DNA from: Pseudomonas persica | Lineage (GTDB): Bacteria > Pseudomonadota > Gammaproteobacteria > Pseudomonadales > Pseudomonadaceae | Length of the DNA: 64,000 nucleotides | NCBI RefSeq assembly: GCF_900291015.1 | Contig: NZ_OLKL01000022.1 | Coordinates: forward strand, 62,001 to 126,000 | Direction: 5' to 3' | In this document: positions 41,080 through 50,643 of the stretch, piece after piece | How the letters are laid out: every line of letters begins with the position of its first letter | How positions within the stretch are numbered: the first letter of the stretch is position 1 | The notes under the pieces: generated by a model | The model's input: the letters and a program-made list of their open reading frames with translations, nothing else | What the model was told of the DNA's origin: nothing | Database searches by the model: none | Program-made: the position numbers and the translations under genes

Positions 41080-42111
41080 ATGCTGTATTCGCTTCAGGCA
41101 CTGCGGGCGTTCGCCGCCTGGGTGGTGGTCTGCCACCACTTCATGCAGATCTTCTTCGACTTCCATGCCTCCGGCCCCATCGGCCAACTGCTCACCGACC
41201 GTGGCGCCACAGGCGTCGACATATTCTTCGTCATCAGCGGGCTGGTCATCTACCTGTCGACCCGCGACAAAGCCATCGAACCGCGCCAGTTCCTGCTCAA
41301 CCGCGCGCTGCGTATCGTTCCGACCTACTGGTTCTATACGGCACTCATGGCAGCGCTGCTGCTGGCCTTCAGTCAATGGATGCCGCATCAGGCGTTCGAT
41401 TGGCGACACCTGCTGCTCTCGCTATTGTTCATCCCGGCCGAAAATCCTGGTGGCTATGGCCTGTACCCGACCCTGAACGTGGGCTGGACGCTGAACTTCG
41501 AGATGTTCTTCTACCTGCTGTTCGGCCTGGCTTTCCTGGTGCGTCAGCGTCACCATCTGCTGTTGGTTACCGCTGCGCTGCTGGTCGGCGAAGTGCTAGG
41601 CCGGCTGGGGGTGCTCAGCCGCTTCTACAACAACGACATCATCTACGAGTTCCTGCTGGGTATCGGCCTAGGCGTGATCTACCGCCGTGGCCTGATTCGC
41701 GAGGGCTTGTGGCTGCCGCTGGCGCTGTTGGCGGTGGCGGGCTATGCGCTCTACCACCTGGATGCCTCCCGGCGCCTGCTGCACTGGGGCGTGCCGAGCG
41801 CCATGATCGTGCTGGCGTTCGTCTCCCTGGAGCCCTGGTTCAAGGGGAATCAGCTACTCAAGGTTTTGGGCGACTGTTCGTACTCGGTCTACCTGATCCA
41901 TGTGCTGGTCCTCTATGCGGGCTGGTTTGCCAGCGAGCACCTGGGCTTGAACCCCTATCTGGTGTTCGCCCTGTGCGTGCCGTCGATTGGACTAATGTCG
42001 TGGTTCAGCTACCAGTGGCTGGAGCGCGGCCTGTACCGGCGCATGCAGGCCTGGCTGGCGGCGCCACGCGGGGTGGCCCCTGAATATGCGCTTTCCCGAG
42101 TCAAATACTAG
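41080..42111 (+). CDS. Acyltransferase-3 family membrane protein
   Basis: A 343-residue integral membrane protein with about ten helices. The start LYSLQALRAFAAWVVVCHH carries the family's catalytic-type histidine, followed by GATGVDIFFVISGLVIY and RALRIVPTYWFYT, all standard for acyltransferase-3 (OafA/ExoZ-like) proteins that acylate surface sugars or lipids. It stands alone after cti, preceded by a REP pair. Acceptor unknown. Confidence 0.9.
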   Translation: MLYSLQALRAFAAWVVVCHHFMQIFFDFHASGPIGQLLTDRGATGVDIFFVISGLVIYLSTRDKAIEPRQFLLNRALRIVPTYWFYTALMAALLLAFSQWMPHQAFDWRHLLLSLLFIPAENPGGYGLYPTLNVGWTLNFEMFFYLLFGLAFLVRQRHHLLLVTAALLVGEVLGRLGVLSRFYNNDIIYEFLLGIGLGVIYRRGLIREGLWLPLALLAVAGYALYHLDASRRLLHWGVPSAMIVLAFVSLEPWFKGNQLLKVLGDCSYSVYLIHVLVLYAGWFASEHLGLNPYLVFALCVPSIGLMSWFSYQWLERGLYRRMQAWLAAPRGVAPEYALSRVKY

Positions 42112-42160
42112 GACTTTGTTCGAGGGCCGGGTTGGCGTACACTTGGCCGCAAGTCTGTGA

Positions 42161-42754
<594 letters not shown>

Positions 42755-42836
42755 TGTAGAGGCAGGCAACGACCGCGCAACCTGGTCAGGCCTTAGCAAC
42801 AAAGTGTTACTGTTTCAACCCCTGCGACAACAGGCC

Positions 42837-42859
42837 GCAGCCCGTATTCAAAGGGCTGC
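42837..42859 (+). terminator. Hairpin downstream of nfuA
   Basis: GCAGCCC/GGGCTGC with a nine-base loop, 83 bases after the nfuA stop. There is no T tract, so at best a weak terminator. The rest of the 218-base gap before the SCO gene shows only GC-rich sequence. Confidence 0.35.
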
Positions 42860-42972
42860 AGCTGATCCTCGCCTTCGTCGGGTAGAACCCCTCGGGGTGT
42901 CGTGCCAGAATGCCCCGGTTTTTCGACCGGCCCGTCCCGAGGGTCGGCATCCTCCCTTTACAGGATGGTTTC

Positions 42973-43581
42973 ATGAATGATCTTTTGACCCGGCGCGCGG
43001 TTGTCGCCGGCATGGGCGTTCTCGGGCTTGGCCTGCTGGCAGGCTGCAGCCCGGCCCGGGGGCTCGAGTTCAAGTACGGCAAGAACATGAGCAACGAAAT
43101 CCTTGGGCGCAAGTTCAGCCTCAAGGACACCCAGGGCAACGTGCGCACCCTGTCGAGTTTCTACGGCAGCATGCCGATGATCTTCTTCGGTTTCACCCAG
43201 TGCCCGGCGGTGTGCCCGACCACCTTGGCGCGTGCGGCGCAAATCCGCCAGTTGCTGCGCGGCCGCGATCGCGACCTGTTCCAGGTGGTGTTGATTACCC
43301 TGGACCCGGAGCGCGACACCCCCGAAGTGCTCGATGCCTACGTCAAGGCGTTCGACCCGTCGTTCACCGCGCTGACCGGCACCCCCGAGGAGATCGCCGC
43401 GGTGGCCAAGGAATTCAAGGTGTTCTACGAGAAGGTCCCGGCCGGTGACACCTATACCGTCTCTCACTCGTCCACCAGCTACGTCTACGACACCCGTGGC
43501 ACCCTGCGCCTGAACCTGGGCCATTCCCTGACTGCCAAGGAATGCGCCGAGGACCTGGTCACCCTGATGGAGATCTGCTGA
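42973..43581 (+). CDS. SCO1/SenC family copper chaperone lipoprotein
   Basis: A 202-residue SCO protein from the ATG at 42973 (AGGA upstream). The N-terminus is a lipoprotein signal with lipobox LLAGC (Cys25). The thioredoxin-fold copper site is CPAVC (Cys77, Cys81) plus a conserved histidine in TVSHSSTSY. It helps to load copper into the CuA site of cytochrome oxidase from the periplasmic face. It is directly followed by the PCu(A)C gene, a standard pairing. Confidence 0.93.
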   Translation: MNDLLTRRAVVAGMGVLGLGLLAGCSPARGLEFKYGKNMSNEILGRKFSLKDTQGNVRTLSSFYGSMPMIFFGFTQCPAVCPTTLARAAQIRQLLRGRDRDLFQVVLITLDPERDTPEVLDAYVKAFDPSFTALTGTPEEIAAVAKEFKVFYEKVPAGDTYTVSHSSTSYVYDTRGTLRLNLGHSLTAKECAEDLVTLMEIC

Positions 43582-44064
43582 ATGTCGATGCATCCGATCA
43601 AGCACGGCCTGGCTGCCCTGGTCCTGATGGGCCTGGCGCTACCGGCCCTGGCCCAAACCACCGTGAGCGATGCCTGGGTCCGTGCGACTGTGCCGCACCA
43701 GCAGTCCACCGGTGCCTTCATGACCCTGACCGCCAGCAGCGACAGCGAACTGGTGGGCGTGGCTTCGCCAGTGGCCAAGACCGTGCAGGTGCACGAAATG
43801 ACCATGAACGGCGACGTGATGGGCATGCGTGAGGTCAAGGCGGTCAAGTTGCCAGCCGGCAAGGCGGTGACCCTCGACCCGAATAGCCTGCATGTGATGC
43901 TGATGGGCCTGAACAACCAGGTGAAGGAAGGCGACAAAGTGCCGCTGACCCTGACCATCGAGGATGCCAAGGGGACCAAGGAAACCCTGGACGTGCAGGC
44001 CGACGTGCGTGCGCTCAACGCCGAGGCGGGCGGTGGGCATGATCACATGCACATGAAGCACTGA
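43582..44064 (+). CDS. Periplasmic copper chaperone PCu(A)C
   Basis: A 160-residue protein with signal peptide (LAALVLMGLALPALA) and the PCu(A)C domain. The copper ligands follow the H-x10-M ... H-x-M pattern: VHEMTMNGDVMGM and LHVMLMGL. A His/Met-rich tail (HDHMHMKH) could bind further copper. The ATG follows the SCO stop with no gap, so the two are co-transcribed and act together in CuA assembly. Confidence 0.93.
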   Translation: MSMHPIKHGLAALVLMGLALPALAQTTVSDAWVRATVPHQQSTGAFMTLTASSDSELVGVASPVAKTVQVHEMTMNGDVMGMREVKAVKLPAGKAVTLDPNSLHVMLMGLNNQVKEGDKVPLTLTIEDAKGTKETLDVQADVRALNAEAGGGHDHMHMKH

Positions 44065-44125
44065 CAGGCTGAACCCTTTGCGGGCGCTTTGCGCCCCATC
44101 GCGCACAAGGCAGCCCCCGGTTCAA

Positions 44126-44353
44126 TCAGCTGCGAAACCTGGGCAGCGGCCTGTCGAGGGTCAGCGAGGTCAAGGTCTTGCGGACCTGGGCCTCGTCGGC
44201 CTCCAGGGCCTTGAGACTTGCGCGGATCTTGCCGGCGGCGGGCATATCGCCCTGCCGGTCGATCCAGTCGGCTATCTCCTTGCAGGCACTGCTCAGGCAG
44301 GCCTGGCGCTGGTTCATCAGCGACAGGAGGGTGGTGAGCTCTCTTTCGGACAT
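44126..44353 (-). CDS. Small conserved hypothetical protein
   Basis: A 75-residue helical cytoplasmic protein from the ATG at 44353, with GAGGAT close upstream. It has no membrane segment and is charged (SERELTTLLSLMNQRQACLSS, ADEAQVRKTLTSLT). I do not recognise a family. It is convergent with the PCu(A)C gene. Confidence 0.6.
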   Translation of the reverse strand: MSERELTTLLSLMNQRQACLSSACKEIADWIDRQGDMPAAGKIRASLKALEADEAQVRKTLTSLTLDRPLPRFRS

Positions 44354-44723
44354 GGCAGGATCCTCCATTCAACCCTGTCAGTGTAGCAGAGGGCTGGCGG
44401 GGCTCGGCTGCCTTTGCATGAGTCGCTGAGCGCAGCGGAAAGTGGCTGCGCTGGAGGCGCAGTAATGACTCGTAACTTTTAAACAGCATGTTTAAAGCCG
44501 ATGGCGTTGCGTTGGGTGCGACATGAGGTTCGCTTTTGAAAAGCACTGTGCTGAATCGCTCTATTTCGCCGCGTGCAAGTTGCGAGCATGTCTGTGCTCA
44601 ACAGTGAGCGTATGTAGGAGTATTCCCAGGCTCTGATTTGCACCTGTCACGGGAACTGGTGCTGTTACAATTTGGGTGTTGAGTGTGCTTCCCGGCGAGT
44701 CTTAGATTGCGATGGCCTGAGCA
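44354..44723. other. Low-GC non-coding stretch with a perfect inverted repeat
   Basis: About 370 bases without a clear gene, visibly richer in A and T than the surroundings. A perfect inverted repeat TTTAAACA-GCA-TGTTTAAA lies at 44478-44496, looking like an operator for a dimeric regulator. It marks the left side of the patch carrying the broken MFS gene. Confidence 0.5.
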
Positions 44724-44858
44724 ATGCAAGGGCAATTCCAGATGTTCTACCTGATGCCGGCAAGTGAGCAGGACATTCTCAGGAAGCTGGTTTTCGAGCG
44801 ACTTGATGTGCCTGGGCGGGACATCACCGAGCACGAGCTGATCTATGCCGCTGGCTGA
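44724..44858 (+). CDS. Possible 44-residue small protein upstream of the MFS gene
   Basis: An open frame MQGQFQMFYLMPASEQDIL... to ...HELIYAAG, overlapping the earliest possible MFS start by 14 bases. The ribosome binding site is poor. It may be the end of a decayed gene rather than a complete one. No family recognised. Confidence 0.3.
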   Translation: MQGQFQMFYLMPASEQDILRKLVFERLDVPGRDITEHELIYAAG

Positions 44859-44871
44859 GGAAACATGGATT

Positions 44872-46097
44872 ATGCAAGCGTTGAGTCTTGACTACGGAAC
44901 ACGAGCGCTGGCGTTGGGGTATGGTTTTTCAAAATGTGGTGAATTTGCCTTCGAAGCCGCGTTCGCCGTGGCAATCGTGTCCATGACCGATGCTGATTTG
45001 CTGTTGATCGGCATCGCCTATTTTTTCGTTACTTGCCGAGTTTAGTGTTTTCTCCGTTGGGTGGCTGGTTGGCGGATAACGCCGACAAGAAGAGAACCTT
45101 GTTAGCAGTCGAGGTTGCCAAAGGCACTCTGGCACTTGCCTTCTTTGCCTTCTTTGCCTTGTTCAGCCTGTTCACACCGGTATTACCCGCATTGGTTGGC
45201 CTCGCGATGGTCATGACGGCGCTCGAATGCCTTTATGTGCCAACGTTCCGCGCGTACTTTCCGGACATTGTCGCAAGGGACCAGTTGGCCTCGGTCAACA
45301 GCGGCGTCCAGGTGATCGAGGATGCTGCCTCGATTATCGGCCCGCTGGTTTTTTCAGTATGCGTGTTATTGCTGTCTCGCGAAGCAACTTTCTTGTTTTT
45401 TGCGACATGTCTGGTGTTGTCGGCCATTTCCATCGCGACCTTGGGGCCTGCCAGGCAAGGCGTCCGGCAGGCATTCGATGGGCGTACCATAGTCCGCGAT
45501 GCTGCGCGCAGTGTAAGCCTGCTAAGGGCCAGCAATGCGCCGTTGTTTGCCATTATTGGTTGCACCACGCTCTGCGCGATGTTTGCCACGTCGGTGATTC
45601 GCTTCATCCTTCCGGCTTCGGTGCTTGAACACTTCGCTTCTGAAGCGGCGGTTGGTTACGTATTTTCACTGCTTGCAGCGGGCACCGTACTGGGTGGCGT
45701 GCTCTACACGCGCTGCAATCCGAACACAACCGCACGGTTGGTACTGCGTTACTGGCTGTTGTACGGCGCATTGTTTTTGGCCGCAGCAGTGGCGCTGCAA
45801 TTCAACAGCTGGCTGTTTCTGCTGGTCCTGTTTATGGTCGGCTTCATCGGTGCATTTGTCGATATCGCTATAGTGACCAACATCCAATGCTTGTCGAGTG
45901 AGCACGAAGTTGGCAGGAACTTTTCCCTCTATTACTTCACGGCCGTCATTGGTGATGCCGTTTCAGGGTTGGTTGCCAGTTTGGTGTTTGTGCTTGCGGG
46001 GCCGGCAACCTTTATCTGGATGACGTTGATGTTGTTCATTGCGCCAGTGCGCTGGAACCTGAAAGGAAATGCCCATGACACCGACAATCGTATATAG
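44872..46097 (+). pseudogene. MFS exporter with a -1 frame break at a slippery T run
   Basis: The N-terminal helix (GYGFSKCGEFAFEAAFAVAIV) is read in one frame up to a stop at 45043. The rest of a twelve-helix MFS protein (RYLPSLVFSPLGGWLADNADKKR onward, to 46097) continues in the -1 frame. Joined at TTTTTTC (45021-45027) the product would be about 408 residues, normal for an enterobactin-exporter-like MFS. One missing T, a sequencing error, or -1 frameshifting would all explain it. The start is uncertain (44872 or 44845). Substrate unknown. Confidence 0.7.
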
Positions 46098-46133
46098 CAT
46101 GGTGCTCGATGTGGGTCGCCCAGGCGTCGCAGC

Positions 46134-46967
46134 TCAGCCTTGCAGACAGGCATTGCGATAGGCCCCCGGCGTCACCCCGTAGGCCTGCTTGAACTGCCTG
46201 CTCAAATGGCTCTGGTCGGCAAAGCCCAGGTCGAACGCCACCTCCGAGGCAGCCCCGCCACGCTTGAGCATTTCCCGCGCACGGGCCAGGCGCCGCTGCT
46301 TCAGCCAGGCATGCGGCGGCAGGCCGGTGGCCTGACGGAACACTCGGGCGAGATGGAACGGCGACAGGTTGACCGCCGCGGCCAACGCTTCGAGCGAGGG
46401 CGGGTCGGCCAATTGGCTTTCCAGCAGCTCACGGGCGCGGGCCACTGCCAGCGGTTCGTGGCCGGGGGCGGCAGGTTCGGCGCATTGCCCGTGCCGTTGC
46501 ACCAGGGCCAGCACCGCCTGGCGCCAGGCGGTCTGCTGCTGCAGGGCACTGGCGCCGGCTTCGGACAGCTGGTGCAACTGGCTGAAGGCAATCGCCAGGG
46601 CCGGGTCGTGGATCACGCTGTCCTTGAAGCTGGGCATACCGTGGCGGCCCAGTTCCAGCTCGTCGAGCACACCGGTTACCCGCTCATGTTCCGGGTAGAA
46701 ACCACGGTAGCGCCAGCCCGCTTCGTGGGCAGTAGCGCCGGTGTGCAGCTCGTCGGGGTTGATCAGCACCATGCTACCGACCGGCGCCAGGTGCTCGCTG
46801 CCGCGATGCCAGAAGCGCTGGGCGCCCGACTCGATCACGGTGAACACATAGCCTTCGTGCACATGTGGGGCGAAGCGCTGCTGGAAGTAGCGCGCGTGCA
46901 GCATCTCGACGTCACCCAGTGCCGGCGCCTGCCAGAGGTGTGTCTGCTCGCGCAGGGGCGTGCTCAT
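46134..46967 (-). CDS. AraC-family regulator linked to azlCD
   Basis: A 277-residue regulator: N-terminal cupin (FAPHVHEGYVFTVIESG, HRGSEHLAPVGSMVLINPDELHTG) and C-terminal AraC domain (SLEALAAAVNLSPFHLARVFRQATG and FADQSHLSRQFKQAYGVTPGAYR). Its ATG overlaps the azlD stop by four bases, so it is the third gene of an azlC-azlD-araC unit. It probably controls this amino-acid exporter. Confidence 0.92.
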   Translation of the reverse strand: MSTPLREQTHLWQAPALGDVEMLHARYFQQRFAPHVHEGYVFTVIESGAQRFWHRGSEHLAPVGSMVLINPDELHTGATAHEAGWRYRGFYPEHERVTGVLDELELGRHGMPSFKDSVIHDPALAIAFSQLHQLSEAGASALQQQTAWRQAVLALVQRHGQCAEPAAPGHEPLAVARARELLESQLADPPSLEALAAAVNLSPFHLARVFRQATGLPPHAWLKQRRLARAREMLKRGGAASEVAFDLGFADQSHLSRQFKQAYGVTPGAYRNACLQG

Positions 46968-47278
46968 GCCAGCCAGCTGCGCAGGAAGAAGAACATCAAC
47001 ATGCTCACCAGCATGCTCAGCAACACGCTGCGGGTCAACAGCACCAGGGCGATGGCCACCAGCGAACCCAGCAGGTAGGGGTTGAGCAGGCTCAGGTTCA
47101 GCTGGTGGTCGGGCATGAAGATGATCGGGCCGCAGATCGCGGTGAGCATGCCCGGCACGGCAAAACCGAGGAACTGCCGGGCGTTGGAGCTCAGGCGCAA
47201 GGGCAGGCGCGGCTCCAGGAACGCATAGCGGTTGAGGAACACGATGGCGCCCATGGCAAAAATCAGGATCCAGGTCAT
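46964..47278 (-). CDS. azlD: AzlD branched-chain amino acid exporter subunit
   Basis: A 104-residue membrane protein with three to four helices (MTWILIFAMGAIVFLNRYAF, FLGFAVPGMLTAICGPIIF, VLLSMLVSMLMFFFL). Start ATG 47278 overlaps the azlC stop (ATGA), which decides the start over the longer open frame. AzlD is the small obligate partner of AzlC. Confidence 0.92.
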   Translation of the reverse strand: MTWILIFAMGAIVFLNRYAFLEPRLPLRLSSNARQFLGFAVPGMLTAICGPIIFMPDHQLNLSLLNPYLLGSLVAIALVLLTRSVLLSMLVSMLMFFFLRSWLA

Positions 47279-47967
47279 GCGCGGGCTCCGGCGAATTTCT
47301 GGCAGACGAAACCGGCGCTCATGCCCAGCAGGCCTGCGGCCACCAGGGCGGTTTCCCAGTGCCAGTAGCTGAACAGCACCGAACAGAACAGCGACACCGT
47401 CACGCACACCAGCGTGGCCAGGTTGCGCACCAGCGGCGCGATCAGGGCGACGAAGGTGGCGACGATGGAGAAGTCCAGGCCAAACTGGTCCAGGTGCGGA
47501 ATGTTCTGCCCCAGCAAGATGCCGGCCAGGGTGAACAAGTTCCAGGCGATGTAGAAGGTCAGGCCCACGCCCAGGGCGTACCAGCGGTTGAACTGCTGCT
47601 GGTCGTACTGGCTGGTCAGGGCGAAGAACTCGTCGGTCAACAGGAAGCCCAGGCCCAGCCGCCAACGCAGCGGCTGGCTGGACAGCACCGGACGCATCGT
47701 CAGGCCATACAGCAGGTGCTGCGAGGTCAGCAGCAGGGTGGTCAGCAGGATCGACGCCAGGTTGGCGCCGCCCTTGAGCATGCCGATGGCCACCAGTTGC
47801 GCGGCACCGGCGAAGACGATTGCCGACAGCCCTTGCCCCTCCCAGGCGCTGAGGTTGGCCTCGATGGCCATGGAGCCGGCCAGCAGGCCCCAGGGGGCGA
47901 CGGCCAGGGACAACGGGAGAATGGCGATGGCGCCGTGGAGGAAGGCTTGGCGGGCGATGTGGGGCAT
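47275..47967 (-). CDS. azlC: AzlC branched-chain amino acid permease
   Basis: A 230-residue AzlC-family exporter with the usual opening HGAIAILPLSLAVAPWGLLAG and the conserved AIVFAGAAQLVAIGML and LTDEFFAL segments. With AzlD it forms an inner-membrane exporter (YgaZH type) for branched-chain or related amino acids. First gene of the azlC-azlD-araC unit. Confidence 0.93.
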   Translation of the reverse strand: MPHIARQAFLHGAIAILPLSLAVAPWGLLAGSMAIEANLSAWEGQGLSAIVFAGAAQLVAIGMLKGGANLASILLTTLLLTSQHLLYGLTMRPVLSSQPLRWRLGLGFLLTDEFFALTSQYDQQQFNRWYALGVGLTFYIAWNLFTLAGILLGQNIPHLDQFGLDFSIVATFVALIAPLVRNLATLVCVTVSLFCSVLFSYWHWETALVAAGLLGMSAGFVCQKFAGARA

Positions 47968-48059
47968 GGTGGCTGCAGTGCGTGTCCGTGGCAGGCCAGC
48001 ATGCCAGACGGGGCGGGGGATGGCTTGAACGATCTTGCTGGTCTTGCTGCCTGCAAGGG

Positions 48060-48746
48060 CTAGGGATGGCTGGTCAGGTGCTGCTGCGCCGTCACGCAGC
48101 CGTTGGTGTCCACCGCTTTCTGCAGCAGGCTCTGACGGTGCTGCGGGTCGAGGTCGCCGAGTAGGCGGTATACCTCGGCCTGGTAGTCACGCTGGCGCCC
48201 CCACTGCATCTCCAGACCCTGTGGCCGGCTGCGGTTGCAGGCCAGGCGCGTGGCCGGTTGCGGGTAGTAGGGGGCGTACACGGTGGCCATGTTGGGGATG
48301 GCCTCCAGCGCAGTGCGGTACTCGCTGCTGACGTTGTAGGGCGGGCACCAGGTGGCGATGGCTGGCGCCGGTGCGGCAAAGCCCTGTTTGAGGCTGGCTT
48401 CGAGCAGCGGGCAGGCGGCATCCGGGATTTGTGCGGCGGGCAGGTAGGTCATGTAGTACAGCGCCAAGCGGTACTGTGCGACCGGGTGGCCCAGCTCCAC
48501 CGACTTTTTCAGCAAAGCGACCGCTGTCGGCAGGGTGTGGGCCATGGCCTGGCCCTGGCGGCTGAGCTCCGGGTCGCCGCCCACGGCCGTGCGCAGCGTG
48601 CTGGCGCTGTCGTCCTGGCTGTCGGCTTGCTCCAGCAGCGGCAAGGCCTGGCGGTAGAGCAGGTCGGCATGGGGGTCGATGCGCACATCCAGCGCGTGCG
48701 CGGCCAGCGGCATCAGGGCGATCAGCAGTGGGGGCAAGCGAAGCAT
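48060..48746 (-). CDS. Secreted Sel1-like repeat protein
   Basis: A 228-residue periplasmic protein from the ATG at 48746: signal peptide LPPLLIALMPLAAHA and a Sel1/TPR-like helical-repeat region (AVALLKKSVELGHPVAQYRLALYYM). Upstream codons of the open frame are not supported. A 17-codon frame (48752-48805, minus, beginning MNIEAVHQYL) lies just ahead; it might be a leader peptide or a remnant. Function unknown. Confidence 0.7.
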   Translation of the reverse strand: MLRLPPLLIALMPLAAHALDVRIDPHADLLYRQALPLLEQADSQDDSASTLRTAVGGDPELSRQGQAMAHTLPTAVALLKKSVELGHPVAQYRLALYYMTYLPAAQIPDAACPLLEASLKQGFAAPAPAIATWCPPYNVSSEYRTALEAIPNMATVYAPYYPQPATRLACNRSRPQGLEMQWGRQRDYQAEVYRLLGDLDPQHRQSLLQKAVDTNGCVTAQQHLTSHP

Positions 48747-48893
48747 GCGGCTCACAGGCAAGCCCCACGGTGTGCCAGGTACTGATGGACGGCTTCGATG
48801 TTCATGGCGGTCAAGCGTGCGCCTCGGGCAGATCGGAACGACGGCATATTCTAGCCACCCAAGGGGCCTGGCCGGAAGACCACCCGGCAATTG

Positions 48894-49976
48894 TCAGACG
48901 AGCTTGATCGGCGTGACCTTGCGCTGGGCATGTTTTTCCTGGGCAAGGCCAAGCTTGGCGGTAATGACCTTGGCCAGGGCATTGTTGCCCAGGTCGTTCA
49001 GGTGCAGGCGATCGATGAACAGGTCGGCCCCGAACACCGGCGAGCTGCTGAGCATGCAGTTCATGTCGTAGCAGGGGACCGGGTCGGCCTGGCTTTTGAT
49101 ACGGCGGAAGAAGGCCGAGTGCAACTGGCTGTCGAACGCGCCGTCCAGTAGCCGGTCGAAATTCGCCGGTTGCCGCTGCAGCGCGTCCAGCATCGTCTGC
49201 TCGCCAGCGGGCAGGCTATCCCGACACCAGGGCAGCAACGGCTGCAGGATGAAGGTGAGGGTGGAGTGGCTGTCTGCCAGCAGTCGATCCCATTGGCGCA
49301 AGGTCCGGCCAATGTTGTCGGCGGCACGCGCCAGGCGCTTTTCCGGGGGCGACAGCGGCCAGGTGGCAGGCGTTGCGACCGGGGGCGCGGCCAAGGCCTG
49401 GCCGATACGCCGCCACAGCGATTGCCGGCGGGGCGCCGCAGTGGGCTGCATGCCTTCGCTGAAACTGTTGAGAAAGTCCTGGTAGGCCTTGGCGTGCTGC
49501 GGGTCGTTCAGGCTGGCGAGGACTTCGCAAAGGGCTTCGTGGGCCAGGCTGTTGAGGCCGCTGAGTACCACCACATGGCCGAGCTGGCCAAGGCGGTGCT
49601 GATGGGTCAGGAACATCAGCAGCTCCTGGCTGGCATTGAGCCCGCAGCCGGCCAGGCTCAGCCAGACTTCGCCGGTGAGCATCGACAGGTGCGAGGCCAC
49701 GGTGTTTTCGTCGGAGCTTGCGCCGATGCCCAGGGCGGTGGAGCCGCCAACCAGCAGGTTGATGCGTGATGCACTACCGCGCTCGGCTGCCGAAAAGCGT
49801 TTGCCGGCGCAGTGGCTGTAGCGCAGGCCCAGGGCGTCGGTGTTGATGGTACGTGAGCGGTAGCCGGTTTCGTGCACGTGCACAGTGTGCGGGGCACGCC
49901 GGCTGCCCAGCAGCAGGAAACGCTGGTAGTCCTGTTGCAATGGCGAAGGCGACGGGCTCGTGTCACTCGCGGTCAT
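48894..49976 (-). CDS. SGNH/GDSL hydrolase-like protein of the GntA-like operon
   Basis: A 360-residue protein from the ATG at 49976 (GGGAGAG before it). SGNH-type features are visible: a nucleophile motif LLVGGSTALGIGASSDENTV, a glycine/asparagine block SLAGCGLNASQELLMFL, and a C-terminal DRLHLNDLGNNALA that gives the Asp and His of the triad. No signal peptide. It is the third gene after a YqcI/YcgG heme protein and a LysE exporter. It could hydrolyse an ester or amide of the operon's product; this is inference. Confidence 0.7.
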   Translation of the reverse strand: MTASDTSPSPSPLQQDYQRFLLLGSRRAPHTVHVHETGYRSRTINTDALGLRYSHCAGKRFSAAERGSASRINLLVGGSTALGIGASSDENTVASHLSMLTGEVWLSLAGCGLNASQELLMFLTHQHRLGQLGHVVVLSGLNSLAHEALCEVLASLNDPQHAKAYQDFLNSFSEGMQPTAAPRRQSLWRRIGQALAAPPVATPATWPLSPPEKRLARAADNIGRTLRQWDRLLADSHSTLTFILQPLLPWCRDSLPAGEQTMLDALQRQPANFDRLLDGAFDSQLHSAFFRRIKSQADPVPCYDMNCMLSSSPVFGADLFIDRLHLNDLGNNALAKVITAKLGLAQEKHAQRKVTPIKLV

Positions 49977-50014
49977 GGTCTCTCCCTCATATTGCAGCAC
50001 GCACTTTGCATCAT

Positions 50015-50641
50015 TCAGGCCGCCAGTTCCTTGAGGTTATACAGCAGGCCGGCGGCGGCGATCAGCAGCAGGGCGACGCCGGAGGCCAGGCTGATCATGC
50101 GGTTGCTGCGCTGCGAGGCGATCTTGCCGATGGCGAAGATGTAAAGGCTGAGCACAGCGAAATCGATGACCACCCACAGCAGCGACAGCACCACCATGCT
50201 CTTGCCGAACGACTCGGTTATCTGGATGAACTGCGGGAAGAAGGCGATGAAGAAGATGATGTCCTTCGGGTTGGAAATGCCCACCATGAAGCCTTGCAAC
50301 AACCCGCTGCGCCCCGGCTTGGTAAGCTCGCCCGGTGCCTCGGCTGCAGGCGCCTGCAGGGCGTCCCTGAGAGTGCTCACGGCGGTGTAGCCGATGAACA
50401 GGCAGCCGAGCAGGCTCATGGCACTGAGCCAGGCCTTGTCGATGGCGGCGCTGGTGAGAATGATCCAGGCCGCCGCGCCGATCAGCACCAGTGATGCCCA
50501 GTTGGTGCCGACAGCGGTGAACATGGCCTTGCGTGAGCCAGAGGCGGCCGCGGTGTTGACGATCAGTGCCACAACCGGGCCGGGGGTGGCGATCAGTAGC
50601 AGGACAGTAAGGGCATAGGTAGCGGTGAGTGCGGCGTTCAC
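50015..50641 (-). CDS. LysE-family amino-acid/metabolite exporter
   Basis: A 208-residue LysE/RhtB-type exporter with six helices and the family motif LIATPGPVVALIVNTAAASGSR near the start and GFMVGISNPKDIIFFIAFFPQF in the middle. I take a GTG at 50641, two bases after the stop of the heme-protein gene; the longer open frame runs antisense-like through that gene. Its position suggests export of the product of the neighbouring oxygenase. Confidence 0.87.
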   Translation of the reverse strand: MNAALTATYALTVLLLIATPGPVVALIVNTAAASGSRKAMFTAVGTNWASLVLIGAAAWIILTSAAIDKAWLSAMSLLGCLFIGYTAVSTLRDALQAPAAEAPGELTKPGRSGLLQGFMVGISNPKDIIFFIAFFPQFIQITESFGKSMVVLSLLWVVIDFAVLSLYIFAIGKIASQRSNRMISLASGVALLLIAAAGLLYNLKELAA

Positions 50642-50643
50642 GG

